Part shown: piece after piece, positions 33,500-44,574 of the stretch
How positions within the stretch are numbered: the stretch's first letter is position 1
Layout: each line of letters starts with the position of its first letter
Assembly (NCBI GenBank): GCA_963575745.1
Contig: CAUYUJ010017627.1
Location: forward strand, 635,472 to 699,471
DNA from: Prorocentrum cordatum
Lineage: Eukaryota; Sar; Dinophyceae; Prorocentrales; Prorocentraceae
Direction of reading: 5' to 3'
Length of the DNA stretch: 64,000 nucleotides
Position numbers and translations under genes: made by a program
The notes under the pieces: model-generated
Told to the model about the DNA's origin: nothing
Database searches by the model: none
The model's input: the letters and a program-made list of their open reading frames with translations, nothing else

Positions 33500-34454
33500 C
33501 ATGTTTATCAGCCCGCGCTTGCACCTCACGAGTGCGGCTCGGATGGCTTCTCTTGCAGTTCTGTTTTACAGCCCTATGCACTGTGCCGCCGACAGGTTAT
33601 TCGAAATAAGAGAGGAATGTTACAACTTCGACCTCGTCGGCCTTGCAGGGGCGACCCGACGCCGACCCTCAGGTGAAACGGAGCAAATGGGCTACATCAC
33701 TACACAAGGGGGGGGGGGGGGGGGGGGCAGGCGCAGGCATGTGGAGAGCGGGTGGAGGGAGGGACGGCGCGCAGCAACAAATCGGCGGGATGCATGATTA
33801 TCTGGAGGGGGAAGTGGCAACACGCACTACTTCTGGACACAGCGTCACAACCTGACATATTACATGGTAGGGGTATTTCAGCTACACTACAACTAGGTGG
33901 ACAGCGTGTGAAGTACATATGTGTATATTACCCGCCTCAGCCTCGAACCACGGCTGAACGACGGCAGCATCTACGCATTGCCAGGACCCTCTCGGATTGG
34001 ATCGACCAACAGGCGGCTCAGGCGGGCCCAAGTACGGCGGTTATCATAGGTGGCGACGTCAACGATGGTATGGGACAAAACCATAAGGGGGAACCAATCC
34101 ACAGCTGGGCGGTCGGACCTGGGGGTGCCCCCGAGCGCCTCCCAAGGGGGGCGGGGCAACGCCTTCGTGGGATTGCAGAGCGTCATCATCTGTATGCTGC
34201 TAGCACTCACGACCACTGGCGGCCGACCTGCTTCGCTGAAAAAACATAAGTCCCAGACCGATTATATTTTGTTGCCGCGGGAGTGGCGTCCGCTTGTTCA
34301 GACGGCGGGACCGCTGCGCCGCATGGGCCGGCGACTGCAGGTCATGCCCTGCCGCGAACTACGAGACCACGTCCCTGCACATGCTACTATATCTACGCTG
34401 AGAGTATATGGGATAAACCACAAGGACGAGTCAGATGGGACCGGCAAGCTTTAG
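33500..34454 (+). pseudogene. LINE 2 AP-endonuclease domain
   Basis: EECYNFDLVGLAGATRRRPS (33,612-33,671) matches the early endonuclease strand and loop where the metal-binding Glu lies. After a G-run (33,706-33,727) the frame changes: YICVYYPPQPRTTAERRQHL, then IIGGDVNDGMG (GDxND box, 34,052). Another frame change gives HKSQTDYILLPREW and CRELRDHVP with the catalytic Asp-His at 34,365-34,370. The domain would nick the target. The long G-run that breaks the frame may have expanded after insertion or be a sequencing problem. Confidence 0.8.
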
Positions 34455-36596
34455 TAGCGGGTTTCAGGAGAAACGTGGGCAGAGCAGCATTCGCCGCGGA
34501 GGTGGAGGAGGAGGAGCTGAGTGAGATTAGGGCTGGAGGCGACAGCACGGCGACAGTCGGAGCGCTTACGGAAATCGCGCACTGCGTGGCGGCTCAACAC
34601 TTCAGCAGCGTGTCCGGCAGAACCGACACTTACCGACGACTCCAGCGGGGGCGATTGGATGTGCTTGCGAAGCGACGGGGCATCAGGGGGCAACAGGGCG
34701 AGGGGGCGGAGCAGCAAATGATGAACACACAGTCTCGCCTTAAAGCCCTGACGGTGAAGTGAGCGCGTGTGAGGAGAGAGGCTCGGCAACACATAGGAGC
34801 GGAGAGGGTGGAGGAGCTGTGGGAGGCATGGGGCAGGAGGGATTTGGCGGAGGTGGGCTGACTGAGTAGGCTTCTGGCAGGCACGCAGCTGGGGCGACGG
34901 CGCAGGAACTATCGCAGCGTGGTCACCAGCATGCCGACTCGACAGGAGTGGGAGGACTTCTGGAGGCCCCCAGGAGGACAAGGAGGGATGGAGGCCAGGA
35001 CGACGACCAGAGAGGAGCTGAGAGAGGAGTCCCGCTACCGTGCCCGCCCCCCCGATCCTGCGACATTGGATGATGCGATCGACCTCGCCCAGCAAGACAT
35101 GAAGAAAGTCGCCCGCGGGCTCTATAGGACAGGACTCCGCAGGGCCCACCCAGTAGGCACGGTTCCCGCAGAAGCCTGGATGATGATGCTTACCAAACCC
35201 CCCGAGGTCCAAGACATAAGAGGAATAGGCATCGAGAGGCCCCGCATCTCCCCCAAGAGCTTCAGGGGCGAGCTTGAGCAGGCCTTCCGACAGATCCGCA
35301 TCACCAAACGGGCCCCGGCAGACTGGCACATAAGCGAGGCTACAGCAGTGAGAAAAACAACAACAAGACGGGGCCCAGGGGTAAAAGGATCTACCACGTC
35401 CTGGACCCGCTTGGGAAAGGTTACTACGCTGCACAATTGGAACGGGGAGGGGCTCAACCTCGGAGGGGCGAGGACAACGGGTTTGCGAAGGGGCGACGAC
35501 GGGGGGGAGCAGTTATGGCTAGCATGATTACACAGGATCGATTGTCCAGAGCCGGGGTATCCTATGCTGTGGCATTCAAAGATATGTCTAATGCTTGCGA
35601 CAGCGGCGACTGGCTAAGTATGGGCGCGGCGACCCAGGAATTACTCACTTAGGACGCGTGGGAGCTGGGGGATCAGAGGTACAGGAGTTGCGCTTTCTCG
35701 GTCCCGTGCCGTGACCAGCAGGACCCTCTGCTGATGCGACCAGGGTGCGGCGGGCTCATATGTGGATCCGTATATGGTCTACAACTTTGTGGCTATGTTC
35801 TCCCGCCCCGTAGAGCAGTGGAAGCAGGACTGCCTTGCGTCTTCTCTCCCGTGCGATCAGGCATTGCAGGCGCGTTGCCCTTTCTTTGAGAAGCCACAAT
35901 ACCCTGGCCTTCTCAAATGCGCAGACGACCTCCATAATATATTGCTCAGCATAGCGCAGCATCCCGCGGCGGATTTAGCACGACAAGCGCGCCAGGCAGA
36001 CGATGCTAGGCGCTAGGTTGATCAGGTTTGGCCTGCGTCAAAATCGGGACAAACAAGAGAGCATGGTCAGGATGCAGGGGGCACGATCGGTTGCGCAGTA
36101 CCGGCAGCTTAGGAGCAAGCAGCATGTACTCCCGGGGCGCACGGCGCAGTCGGCACGATATCTGGGACCACATCTAAACACGGCCAACACATTCGGAGCG
36201 GAACTGAAACAACGTGCGCATGCGATGGCCAGGGCTTTCAAGGAGACGGGGGGAGTTTGGTTCAAAGCGGGGATCACATATAAATAGAAACGTTCGGTCC
36301 TCATATGTAAAGTTGTGAACGCAGGTCTCAGTTCCATAGAGAGCTACTGTCCGACGAAGCCGGAGTACAGCACACTTACTATGACGGTGGCAGGTTTAGC
36401 CAGGAAAGCTATGAGGGGACAGGCTACAAGGCACTTGGAGGACGGATCGACTCGAAGTCTAACCAGTTACGAGGTTCTCAGGCACTGGCGTATTCTCCCA
36501 CTCCAGATGGAGGCCACTGTCAGACGTCTCTCATGGATTCGTAAAGCACTGTTGGAACCTACGCGGCATCAGCAGCTACTGACGTCTATCTTCTGA
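34455..36596 (+). pseudogene. LINE 2 linker and reverse transcriptase
   Basis: Linker frames (34,470-34,762 and 34,919-35,527) are helical and Arg/Glu-rich. RT evidence begins with RAPADWHISEATAV (35,311-35,352), then, after a frameshift near 35,350, a frame ending in VSYAVAFKDMSNACDSGDW with the motif A Asp at about 35,581. Next come a diverged motif B region (35,700-35,760), LLKCADDLHNI with the catalytic Asp pair at 35,924-35,929, NRDKQESMVRMQG, and ARYLGPHLNTANTFGAELKQ (36,153-36,212). The remaining thumb-like region runs to a TGA at 36,594-36,596. Stops at about 35,650 and 36,285 and frameshifts disable it. Confidence 0.8.
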
Positions 36597-36929
36597 CAAC
36601 TGGAGCTGGAGACAGAACCGACGGTATGTGATCATGGTGCGCTTCACCCACTGTGTAACGAATGGGCTAAGCGAATCGTTAAAGACCTAGAGGAGGCCTG
36701 CCGCACTGACAGCTTTGCGAGTAATATTGGGGACCTCGATATAGAACCAGGTAGCTTCTTTGAGTTTGATTTCCAGGGGGCCCTTCGTGTTCTAGACCCC
36801 AAGGAGCTCCGCCGGGCCCACCGAGCCCGCACCATCCCACCCGCAGGCCTTAGCTCTAGTATAGCAGCAGCAGACGTAGCAGAGGAGGAGACGGTCCTGT
36901 CAGAGATTGCGCCGTGGAGATGTGAGTTC

Positions 36930-37400
36930 ATGGACGATGTTGCTGCGCCGACATTGCCAAACATGCCTGTGCCTGCGCCGACTCTCCCAGGATCACAGTG
37001 TGAAGGCATGGTGTGCGGGATGTGCTTTGGACCGCGTAAGGCATTAATATCACATATGCGAAGCAAGCGCAAGCTCAGCAATCTCGCCTTCCTCCTGACC
37101 TTAAACAATGAGCGTGTAAATTGCGGCACGATCTTTGGGGGGCGGAGCGCAGCGGGCAGGCATCTTATGAAGGCCTTTCTGCGTGGACAATGCCCCTCGG
37201 ACAGAAGCAGAACGATGAAACCAGCGGGGGACTTTGACCAGAGATGCAGAATATGCGGGTATGCGGACAACGACAAACAAAACAGTTCTTTGCCCACATC
37301 CGCAGCCATCTTCCCCGAACAATGTTGCAGCCTCCGACTCCAGCGCGCCGGCCGACCTCGGCCCCGACCGCGGCCGCCTCGCGACCAGCCGGCGCCCCGC
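36930..37400 (+). pseudogene. LINE 2 C-terminal zinc fingers
   Basis: The frame from 36,930 gives CEGMVCGMCFGPRKALISHM (C-x2-C with His at 37,053), then CGTIFGGRSAAGRHL and RGQCPSDRS, then CRICGYADNDKQ (37,245). The last finger's second half (FFAHIRSHLPRTM, 37,285-37,323) is in another frame, so a frameshift lies in the A-rich stretch at 37,267-37,285. Fingers at the C-terminus of the RT ORF are known in several LINE clades and probably help bind nucleic acid. Instead of terminating, this frame runs on into the next reading frame. Confidence 0.75.
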
Positions 37401-37406
37401 GACACG

Positions 37407-38153
37407 ATGCCAGGCGAAGCGGCGGCGGCGGCGTCAGGCTCAGCAGGGGGCGCAGCCATGGTGGGCGCTTTCGCCACTGGACCAGCGCGGGCGGGCAAGG
37501 GGGGGCTCGCGGCTGCGGCGGGCCAGAACGACCCCAACAAGCAGTTCAAGAGCGAGAGCGCGGGCAAGGGCAAGGACTGGGGCAGGGTGGATCAGATCGC
37601 GGTCACCTCGGCCACGCTGGCGCTCGTAGTCGCCAAAGACGCACAGGACCTGCAGGCCACGGTGCACGAGGCCTGGGAGACGGACGCAGCCAAGCCGCCC
37701 CCCACGTTCGCCCTTCAAGCAGGCCAACAATACGACGCCGACGCCAAGGAGCTGAAGGAGCAACACATGATGGACAGCCAGACCAACACGGCGGCCCTCG
37801 GCCCGCCGCACCTGGCGATCGCAGCGGCGACGATCAAGGGGCTGGCGACCCTGGTGGGCCCAGAAGCCAAGAAGGTGCTCGAGGAGTTCTGGCGCGCGGT
37901 GGTCTGCGCGGAGGGGTCGGAGCCGTTGGGCAGCTGCATCGCCCACTTCCAGGCGAAGAAGGGCAAGGCCCCCAACAAGGAGGAGAAAGTGCGGCCAATA
38001 TTTTCCTTCGACTTGCACGAGCGCAACATGAAGCTGATTCGGGACATCATCATCGCCGAGATCAAGAAAGAGGGAGGCCAGCGGACGCTGGGCGCAGCAC
38101 CGTGGGGGCCACTCCAGCGCGAGCTGAACCGCCTCGTCCACGCGACGAAGTAA
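37407..38153 (+). CDS. Unrecognised 248-residue helical protein
   Basis: An ATG at 37,407 starts a frame without internal stop to TAA 38,151-38,153. It is Ala/Lys/Gln-rich at the N-terminus, then helical: QIAVTSATLALVVAKDAQDL, EAKKVLEEFWRAVVCAEGSE, ERNMKLIRDIIIAEIKKEGG, with APWGPLQRELNRLVHATK at the end. Codon use is GC-rich and the frame is unbroken, unlike its neighbours. The style resembles ORF1-like proteins I associate with dinoflagellate LINEs, but I cannot assign a domain. The same frame is open upstream into the zinc fingers, so the start is uncertain. Confidence 0.5.
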   Translation: MPGEAAAAASGSAGGAAMVGAFATGPARAGKGGLAAAAGQNDPNKQFKSESAGKGKDWGRVDQIAVTSATLALVVAKDAQDLQATVHEAWETDAAKPPPTFALQAGQQYDADAKELKEQHMMDSQTNTAALGPPHLAIAAATIKGLATLVGPEAKKVLEEFWRAVVCAEGSEPLGSCIAHFQAKKGKAPNKEEKVRPIFSFDLHERNMKLIRDIIIAEIKKEGGQRTLGAAPWGPLQRELNRLVHATK

Positions 38154-39119
38154 TACTGGAGCTCGCGGGAGAACCAGTTCCACAGGTTCAGACGCGAGCC
38201 CGACTCGTGACGCCAGACTTGAGCCAGAGCAGCCGGAGCCGAAGGGGCCCCGCGCTCGGCGCCGCCCGCGTTTCGCGACAGTCGGCGCTACCGAGCTCTG
38301 GAGTCCGCGGGCTTCCTGGGTGCCGCTCCTGCTCCTAGTCAGCCAGCGCCAGTTTTGCAATCCTGAGTTGACCCCGCTCTCCTCACTCCTCGCCCCCAGC
38401 CTGTTCGGCAGGGCAAAGGTCAGAGCCGAGGCCGAGGCAGGCGCGGCAAAGGCAAGACAGCGGCATAGATCTTCCAACGCGCTCCGGAAACCCTGTTCCG
38501 GAGCACGTTAAAGTGCTCGCTGCTAAACGTGCAAAGGCAAGACAGCTGCGTATAATTATTTATCCGAGTGCACGCATGCCCCTAGCCTGCCAGCGCAGGA
38601 GTAGGGTGCGTTCATTGCCAGGGTGCTGAATGGCACCCGCGCCCTTGTGCGTAGCGAGGGGGCTTGCCCCGACAGATCCAAATTGATGCTGCAAGTTTTT
38701 ATTCCACACTGCAGGAGGTAGTGTCACAGGCAGTTGACGACACGTTGGATCCAAGTCATAGTCAGTGAGTCAGTCAGTCAGTCCTTCTCCTTCTCCTCCT
38801 CCTCCAGAGAGGCCCAGTCATCTTCCTCGTCAGCGAATCAATTGCGCGGTCTCGGCGCGATCGCTGCTGCTGACCTCGTCGGCATCGTGGAAGGGCAAGG
38901 GGGGCTCGGATGCTCCGTCAGCAATCCTGAACGGCGGGTCGCCATCAAAGAAGATGAATAGGGCCTCTCATCTCATCCTCTTCCTCCTCGCCCCTCTTCT
39001 TCCGTCGTCCACGTCCTCCTCGTCTTCCTCCTCGTCGCCGTCGTCCCCCCCCCTCCCTTCTCCTTTCCTCCTCCTAGGGGTCTATTGGTCAAGACGGGGG
39101 TAGTGCCGCGGCGGCGCCG
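38154..39119. other. Intergenic stretch
   Basis: No gene is recognised. A GGCAAAGGCAAGACAG motif occurs twice (38,448 and 38,529). 38,765-38,785 has CAGT repeats. 38,980-39,075 is C/T-rich. Confidence 0.45.
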
Positions 39120-40130
39120 ATGGGCGGCGTCGTTGAGACCGCCCGCAGCGGCGTTGAGCCCGCGGCGGGGAGCGAGGGCAAGCCCGCGGGCACGGGCGCC
39201 GCCGGCAGCAGCGCTGAGCCCGCGGCGGGGGGCGAGGGCAAGCCCGCGGCGGCGAACGAGGGCGAGGGCAGGGGCGCCGCAGGCAGCGGCGCTAGGCCAG
39301 CGGAGGGGAGCGAGGGCGAGAGCAAGCCCCCGCCATGGACTGGCTCTGCGGGCGGAGGCGACCCGAAGGAGAAGAGCCAGACTGCGGAGTCCGTGATGGT
39401 GATGACCCTGCCCAACAGCAGGATGCAGTACAAGGCTGAGCAATCGGAAGATCAGGCCAGCGGCCCCACCATTCTGAACCTCGCGATGAAGCTCGAGGCC
39501 TCCTTGTACTAAGTGGCATCCGTAGGCGTCAAGCCAGCCACCTTCAAGCCAGACTTGGGCCGCGCCCACATCACTAAAGACATCAGAGATAAGGGCAGCC
39601 CCCTGATCGCGACGATGATGTTGAAAGACATGAGGCTCAACTTCGTCGGCAATGTCACTCGCGCCCCTGTCGCCAACGCCCTGCCGCTGACGAAGGCGTT
39701 CGGCATTGATTTCTACGCGGGCGGCACAAGCCTGGACGCCATCGCGAGTAGCGACGGGTTCGCCCCAGCCTGGATGGCGCCAGTCGTCGCGAAGGCGAAG
39801 GGTGGCCCCGCGGGCAAGGGGCCCCAGGCTACCATGGAGCGCGAGACCTCCAACGTCCAGTTCACGCACACGTGGCGCCCGAGCATTGCCAGCATGGAGA
39901 GCATCACCTGCGACTGCGCCGTCTACGGCCCCGCTCCGGCGAAGGCGATGATCGACGAGAAGGCGGTTGCCCTGAGGCGCCCGCTGATCACCGGCCAGCT
40001 CCTGGAGAAGGACCTCGTCACGAACAAGCGCCCGAAGAGGGAATCCACCAAGGCGCGCGACATGACCGCGCGCAAGGATCGCTTAGCTTCACTTTCTTTC
40101 TCCCCCTCAACAATTACTCAATATGAATAC
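39120..40130 (+). CDS. Unrecognised protein frame with one in-frame TAA
   Basis: Frame 0 opens with ATG 39,120. Residues 10-75 are Gly/Ala/Glu repeats (SEGKPAG, GEGKPAA, SEGESKP). A more ordered part follows (VMVMTLPNSRMQYKAEQSED; TILNLAMKLEASLY) up to TAA 39,510-39,512. The same frame then continues for over 180 residues (RAHITKDIRDKGSPLIATMM; LTKAFGIDFYAGGTSLDAIA; SIASMESITCDCAVYGPAPA; TARKDRLASLS). A single stop between two well-formed halves suggests a recent nonsense mutation, a small unrecognised intron or readthrough. No family is recognised. Confidence 0.45.
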
Positions 40131-40242
40131 AACTCCCCCTCTTCCCCTGATGACGTCTTTTGCGCATTCGCCCCCCCCCCCCCCCGTGCATTTTTTTTTG
40201 CGCGCGCGATCCCCCGGAGTTGGGTTCTCGCTTGCTTTTTTA

Positions 40243-40249
40243 TATATAA

Positions 40250-40288
<39 letters not shown>
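40243..40288. repeat. (TA)n microsatellite in the left arm
   Basis: TA run with its counterpart at 43,309-43,341 in the right arm. Confidence 0.95.
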
Positions 40289-40291
<3 letters not shown>

Positions 40292-40499
40292 ACACTAAAA
40301 AAAGCTGCGCTCGCTGAGGAGGCGCCGGCCTCATTTCTGCCCCCGAATCGTTCCGAATCGTGCTCCCGCTGCAGCGCGGGCTTCATTTTCGCATCGGTGT
40401 TTTGCCTCCGTCGTTCAGGATGGGGTTCTCGCCCCAGCGCGGGCCCCTGTCTCGCGCGCCCATCCGCCCGCCGCCGCCGCGTCGCACCGCGCCCCGCCC

Positions 40500-40965
40500 C
40501 ACCGCGCGCACACCCGCCGCCGCTTCCACCCACCAGCGCACGCACGCACGCGCGCGCACCACCACCGCGCACCGCCACCACCATTGCACTACCCCACCCA
40601 CCACCACCGCGCTACACCGCGTCACACCACATCACACGCGCGCACACACAGACGCACACGCACGAACGCACACACACACACACACACACACACGCACGCA
40701 CACATATTCACGCACACACACACGCACACACACAGACACACACACACACACCACCGCCACCACTACCACCGCCATCACGCGCGCACGCGCCTGGCCCACC
40801 ACCAAACCACCAAGACGCCACGCCACGTCACACCACAGCACACGCACACACGCGCACACGCACACACACACGCATACACACCACCACCACCACCACAACA
40901 ACCACAACCACAACCACGCACACACGCACGCACGCACGCGCACCACCACCCATTACGCACACGCG
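40500..40965. repeat. (CA)n / (CACG)n / (CCA)n microsatellite, left arm
   Basis: Nearly continuous CA, CACG, CACACG and CCACCA units. The counterpart in the right arm is the GTG/GGT run at 42,960-43,140. Confidence 0.95.
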
Positions 40966-41133
40966 CGCGGAGCCACAGGTCCGCTACGACTCGCGTCCGC
41001 GGATAGCAAATCAGCGCCATGGCAAGGGGTGGGAGGGAGGGGTGGGATGTCAGATGTTGACGCGAGCGCACCTAACTCCCCCCATCAGAGGAACTTTTTC
41101 GGACAAACCACAGACGCAATGAGACCAGCGCAA

Positions 41134-41230
41134 CAAAAACACATGCAACGCCCCCCCACACACACACACACACACGCACGCGCACGCACGCACACACACA
41201 CGCACACACACACACACACACACACGCACG

Positions 41231-41270
<40 letters not shown>

Positions 41271-41296
41271 CACACACACACACACACACGCGCACA
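41134..41296. repeat. (CA)n microsatellite with CACG variants
   Basis: Over 150 bases of CACACA and CACGCA inside the fold-back element. Confidence 0.95.
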
Positions 41297-41299
41297 CGA

Positions 41300-42845
41300 G
41301 CCCTGAGGACGGAGCGAATGGAGGAGATGGCGCTCGAGACTGCCTGAGGGCTTCTCCTCCGCCCCCCCCCTCCCCCGCTGCCCCCCCCCCCCCCGCGCGG
41401 GCCGTGGGGCTGCAGGCGCCTCCTCCGCTGAGCTGAAGCTGAACTTCGACGGAGTCCCCCCGCGGAGGCGCGGCCACCCCGGCCGCCGAGGAGGGGCGAG
41501 GGCGAGGGGGGTAGGATGAGGAGGGCGAGGAGAGGAGGCACAGGAGGAGGCACCGAATGTCAGGCTTGCCGTGCGAATTTAGAACGTCTACCGTGAGAGT
41601 TGCATGCCGCCCCTGCGGCTTGCCAGTTTGTTTCGCAGGTGGCGCGTGGTAGCCGCCCGTCAACGATTGCATGGCGCGCGTGTCAGGCGGCCCATGTGAC
41701 GCACGGAAAAGCACTGCAGGGGGCCGCAATATGCATCTTCGGTCACAATCGGCACATGCATATATGCGATGCGCCGCTGCATGCGGCCAGCCCAGCCAAG
41801 GGCCACGAGAACGACTGCGCCGCTAATGCGGCAACCCAGCGCGAGTCAGAGTGTTATCCTTCTGTCGTCCATCGTCGCGCATTGCTTGCATGTCGGGGCC
41901 GCGCTTTCTTCCGAGCGCGACGCGGCGGGACCCGATAGTTGTTTATCGATTGGGCTGTGCATGCGCGGCCGTTGATCGCCACTCCGCCGCCAGGGGCCCA
42001 CGCGGCGCGACCTCGCGAGGAGCGCCTGAGGCCGCCTCAGGCGCACCAGGCGCGCGCATTGATTTGTTTGCATTTTGCTGGGCGGGGGGGGGGGGCGACT
42101 CGCGCGGTGTGTAACTCGCCGGGGAGTCGGGCTCGCCTGTCGAGCTTGTCCCAGCAGTGAGCCGAGATGGGCAAAATATTATTGTTTTCTGAGTCGCGCG
42201 GGCCCCAATCGTCGCCGCGCGGAGGTAGAGGAGGGGGGGGGGGGGGGGGAGGAGGAGGAAAAGGGAGGAAAAAGGGGGGGGAAGGAGGGGGGCGAGAGGA
42301 GGAGGAGGAGGAGGAGGAGGAGGAGGAGGTCCCTGTCGGAAGCCCTCGGCACGACGGCCGCGCTGCGGCTCGCGCGGGAGCTGGCGGGCGGCCCGAAGGG
42401 CCGCGACGGGCAAGAGGCCCGCCGCTCAACAAGGCCGATCGTTTCTTTCCCGGGGGGGCGGCTCGCAGGATGCACAACTTACTAAGGAATACAATGGGGC
42501 AAATGATTGCCGCGCGCCGAGGCGCGCCGCCCCCCCCCTCCCACCCCGCCCCCATCGCCGTTGCATGGGGGCCCCGGCGCGCAGGGGGGGGGGGGGGGCG
42601 GGCAGGGGCGGGGGTGGGGCTACATATCTGGCCCATGTAGCGATTTGTCATGTTGGGCCCTTCATGTGAAGTCAAACAACATGCGCTTGCGATGAGACAG
42701 ATGGCGCTCGCTTGGAGGAGGAGTAGGAGAAGGGGGGGGAGAAGGGGGAGGGGGGAGGGAGGGTAGGAAGAGGAGGGGGAGGGGGAGGAGGAGGAGGAGG
42801 AGGAGGAGGGGAGGAGGGGAGGGGGGAGAGACAAGCTAGGTGCGC
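41300..42845. other. Interior of the fold-back element, no gene recognised
   Basis: Contains poly-C at 41,366-41,394, G-runs at 42,080-42,093, 42,232-42,249 and 42,580-42,600, and GGA-rich runs at 42,249-42,330 and 42,715-42,835. Open frames on both strands are Gly/Arg/Glu or Pro/Ser low-complexity sequence. Confidence 0.5.
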
Positions 42846-43308
42846 TCGCGTCATATCTGACGTCCTACCCCTCCCCCCCCCCATCCCTTAACCATGGCGC
42901 TGATTTTCTCTATCCGCGGACGCGTGTCGTAGCGGACCTGTGGCTCCGCGCGCGCGTGCGTAGTGGGTGGTGGTGCGCGTGCGTGCGTGCGTGCGTGCGT
43001 GTGTGCGTGGTGGTGGTGCTGGTGGTGGTGGTGCTGGTGGTGGTGGTGCTGGTGGTGCTGGTGGTGCTGGTGCTGGTGCTGGTGGTGGTTGTGGTGGCGG
43101 TGGTGGCGGCGGTGGTGGCGGCGGGCGCGGCGCGGTGGTGGCGGGCGGATGGGCGCGCGAGAAAGAGGCCCGCGCTGGGGCGAGAACGCCATCCTGAACG
43201 ACGGAGGCCCAACGCCGATCCGAAAATGAGGCCCACGCTGCAGCGGGAGCACGATTCGGAACGATTCGGGAGCAGAAATGAGGCCGGCGCCTCAGCGAGA
43301 GCAGCATG

Positions 43309-43341
<33 letters not shown>
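43309..43341. repeat. (TA)n microsatellite in the right arm
   Basis: TA run matching 40,243-40,288 in the other arm. Confidence 0.95.
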
Positions 43342-43343
<2 letters not shown>

Positions 43344-43429
43344 CCAGGCGAAAACCAGTTTCCTGGGAATCCTGTGTGTAAAATTAGCGTGGCGAAGGAC
43401 CCAACCATATGCAGTTGTGAATGCCGCAA

Positions 43430-44440
43430 TTGTGCTGGGTGGTGGCGGACGCATGCGGGCGGTGCCACTGGGACCTTCGGTGGAGCTCCCTATGGGGCCA
43501 CGAAACGCTGCACTGGGTGGGTGAGACGCGGTCAGCAAGGGCTGTGCTGCGTGGTGGCGGACGCATGCGAGCGGTGCCACTGGGACCTTCGGTGGAGCTC
43601 CCTATGGGGCCACGAAACGCTGTACTGGGTGGGTGAGACGCGGTCAGCAAGGGCTGTGCTGCGTGGTGGCGCATGCGAGCGGTGCCACGCTTGTGGACTA
43701 TGGGGCCACGGCTGTGGGTGGGAAACGCAGGCAGGGAGCAAGGGCTGTGCAGGGTGGTGGCGGACGCATGCGGGCGGTGCCGCTGGGACCTTTGGTGGAG
43801 CTCCCTATAGGGCTACGAAGCGCTGTTCTGGGTGGGTGAAGCGCAGGGAACAAGGGCTGTGCTGGGTGGTGGCGGACGCAAGCGGGCAGTGCCACTGTGA
43901 CCTTTGGTGGGGCCCCCTATGGGGCCACGAAACGCGCGAGGGGTGTGCCAGAATGGGGTGTGGAACCGCATGTCAGCGCAGCCACTGGGGCTTTCGGTGG
44001 AGCTCCCTATGGAGCCACGAAGCGTGTGAGGGGTGTGCCGAAATGCGGGGTGGAACCGCATGCGAGCGCAGCCACTGCGGTCTTCGGTGGAGCTCCCTAT
44101 GGGGCCACGAGAGACGTGTGAGGGGCGTGCCGAAAAGGGTGTGGAACCGCATGCGAGCGCAGCCACTGGGGCCGTCGGTGGAGCTCTCTATGGGGCCACG
44201 AACCGCGTGAGCGGTGTGCCCAAAGGGGCGGGGGGGGGGGGGGGGGGGGGGGGGACACATGCGAGCGCAGCCACCTGGTGCGTTCGGTGGAGCTCCCATG
44301 GAGCCACCCACGAAGAGTGTGAAGGGGGGTGTGCCGAAATGGGGTGTGGTGGAACCGCATGCGGGCGCAGCCACTGGGGCCTTCGGTGGAGCTCCCTATG
44401 GGGCCACGAGCGTGTGAGAGGTGTGCCAGAATGGGTGCCC
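43430..44440 (+). repeat. Tandem array, left arm (122-bp then about 90-bp units)
   Basis: The core GGTGGAGCTCCCTATGGGGC recurs about ten times. The first part (43,430-43,920) has units of roughly 100-125 bp containing GTGGTGGCGGACGCATGCG. The second (43,920-44,440) has units of about 90 bp containing GGGTGTGCCRAAATGGGGTG. A run of about 26 G interrupts one unit at 44,229-44,254. Unit lengths near multiples of three keep frames open, which explains the long apparent proteins. Confidence 0.92.
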
Positions 44441-44574
44441 CGAAGATATCCGCACCCCCCCCCCCCGCGTGCTGTTTTTGTTGCCCAACCATCCTGTGGT
44501 GTTGGGTCCTCGCTTTGAAGAGACGGTGCCCCGCGTTCCCGCCTCCTTCCCCCTCCCCCCCCCCTCCTCTCCCT

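Larger units (their letters stand above)
33500..37400 (+). mobile_element. Second LINE, endonuclease-RT-zinc finger
   Basis: Plus-strand non-LTR element with AP-endonuclease (33,500-34,430), linker (34,450-35,350), reverse transcriptase (35,360-36,600) and C-terminal Cys/His zinc fingers (37,000-37,330). Frames change repeatedly and stops intervene, so it is dead. The RT box reads CADD rather than YADD. It belongs to a different LINE lineage from the one at 10.4-20.6 kb, which has no zinc fingers and a Y-x-DD-type box. Ends and target duplication are not identified. Confidence 0.82.
40207..43371. mobile_element. 3.2-kb inverted-repeat (fold-back) element
   Basis: The left arm (40,207-41,055) and right arm (42,845-43,371, reversed) match in order: GGGTTCTCGCTTGC / TGGTTTTCGCCTGGC; a (TA)n run; CTCGCTGAGG...GCCGGCCTCATTTCTG; GAATCGTTCCGAATCGTGCTCCCG; GGATGGGGTTCTCGCCCCAGC; then CCACAGGTCCGCTACGAC...CCGCGGATAG...AATCAGCGCCATGG. 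The arms differ in length because a CA/CCA microsatellite has expanded to about 400 bp in the left arm. The 1.8-kb interior has no recognised gene, so the element would be non-autonomous. Confidence 0.8.
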
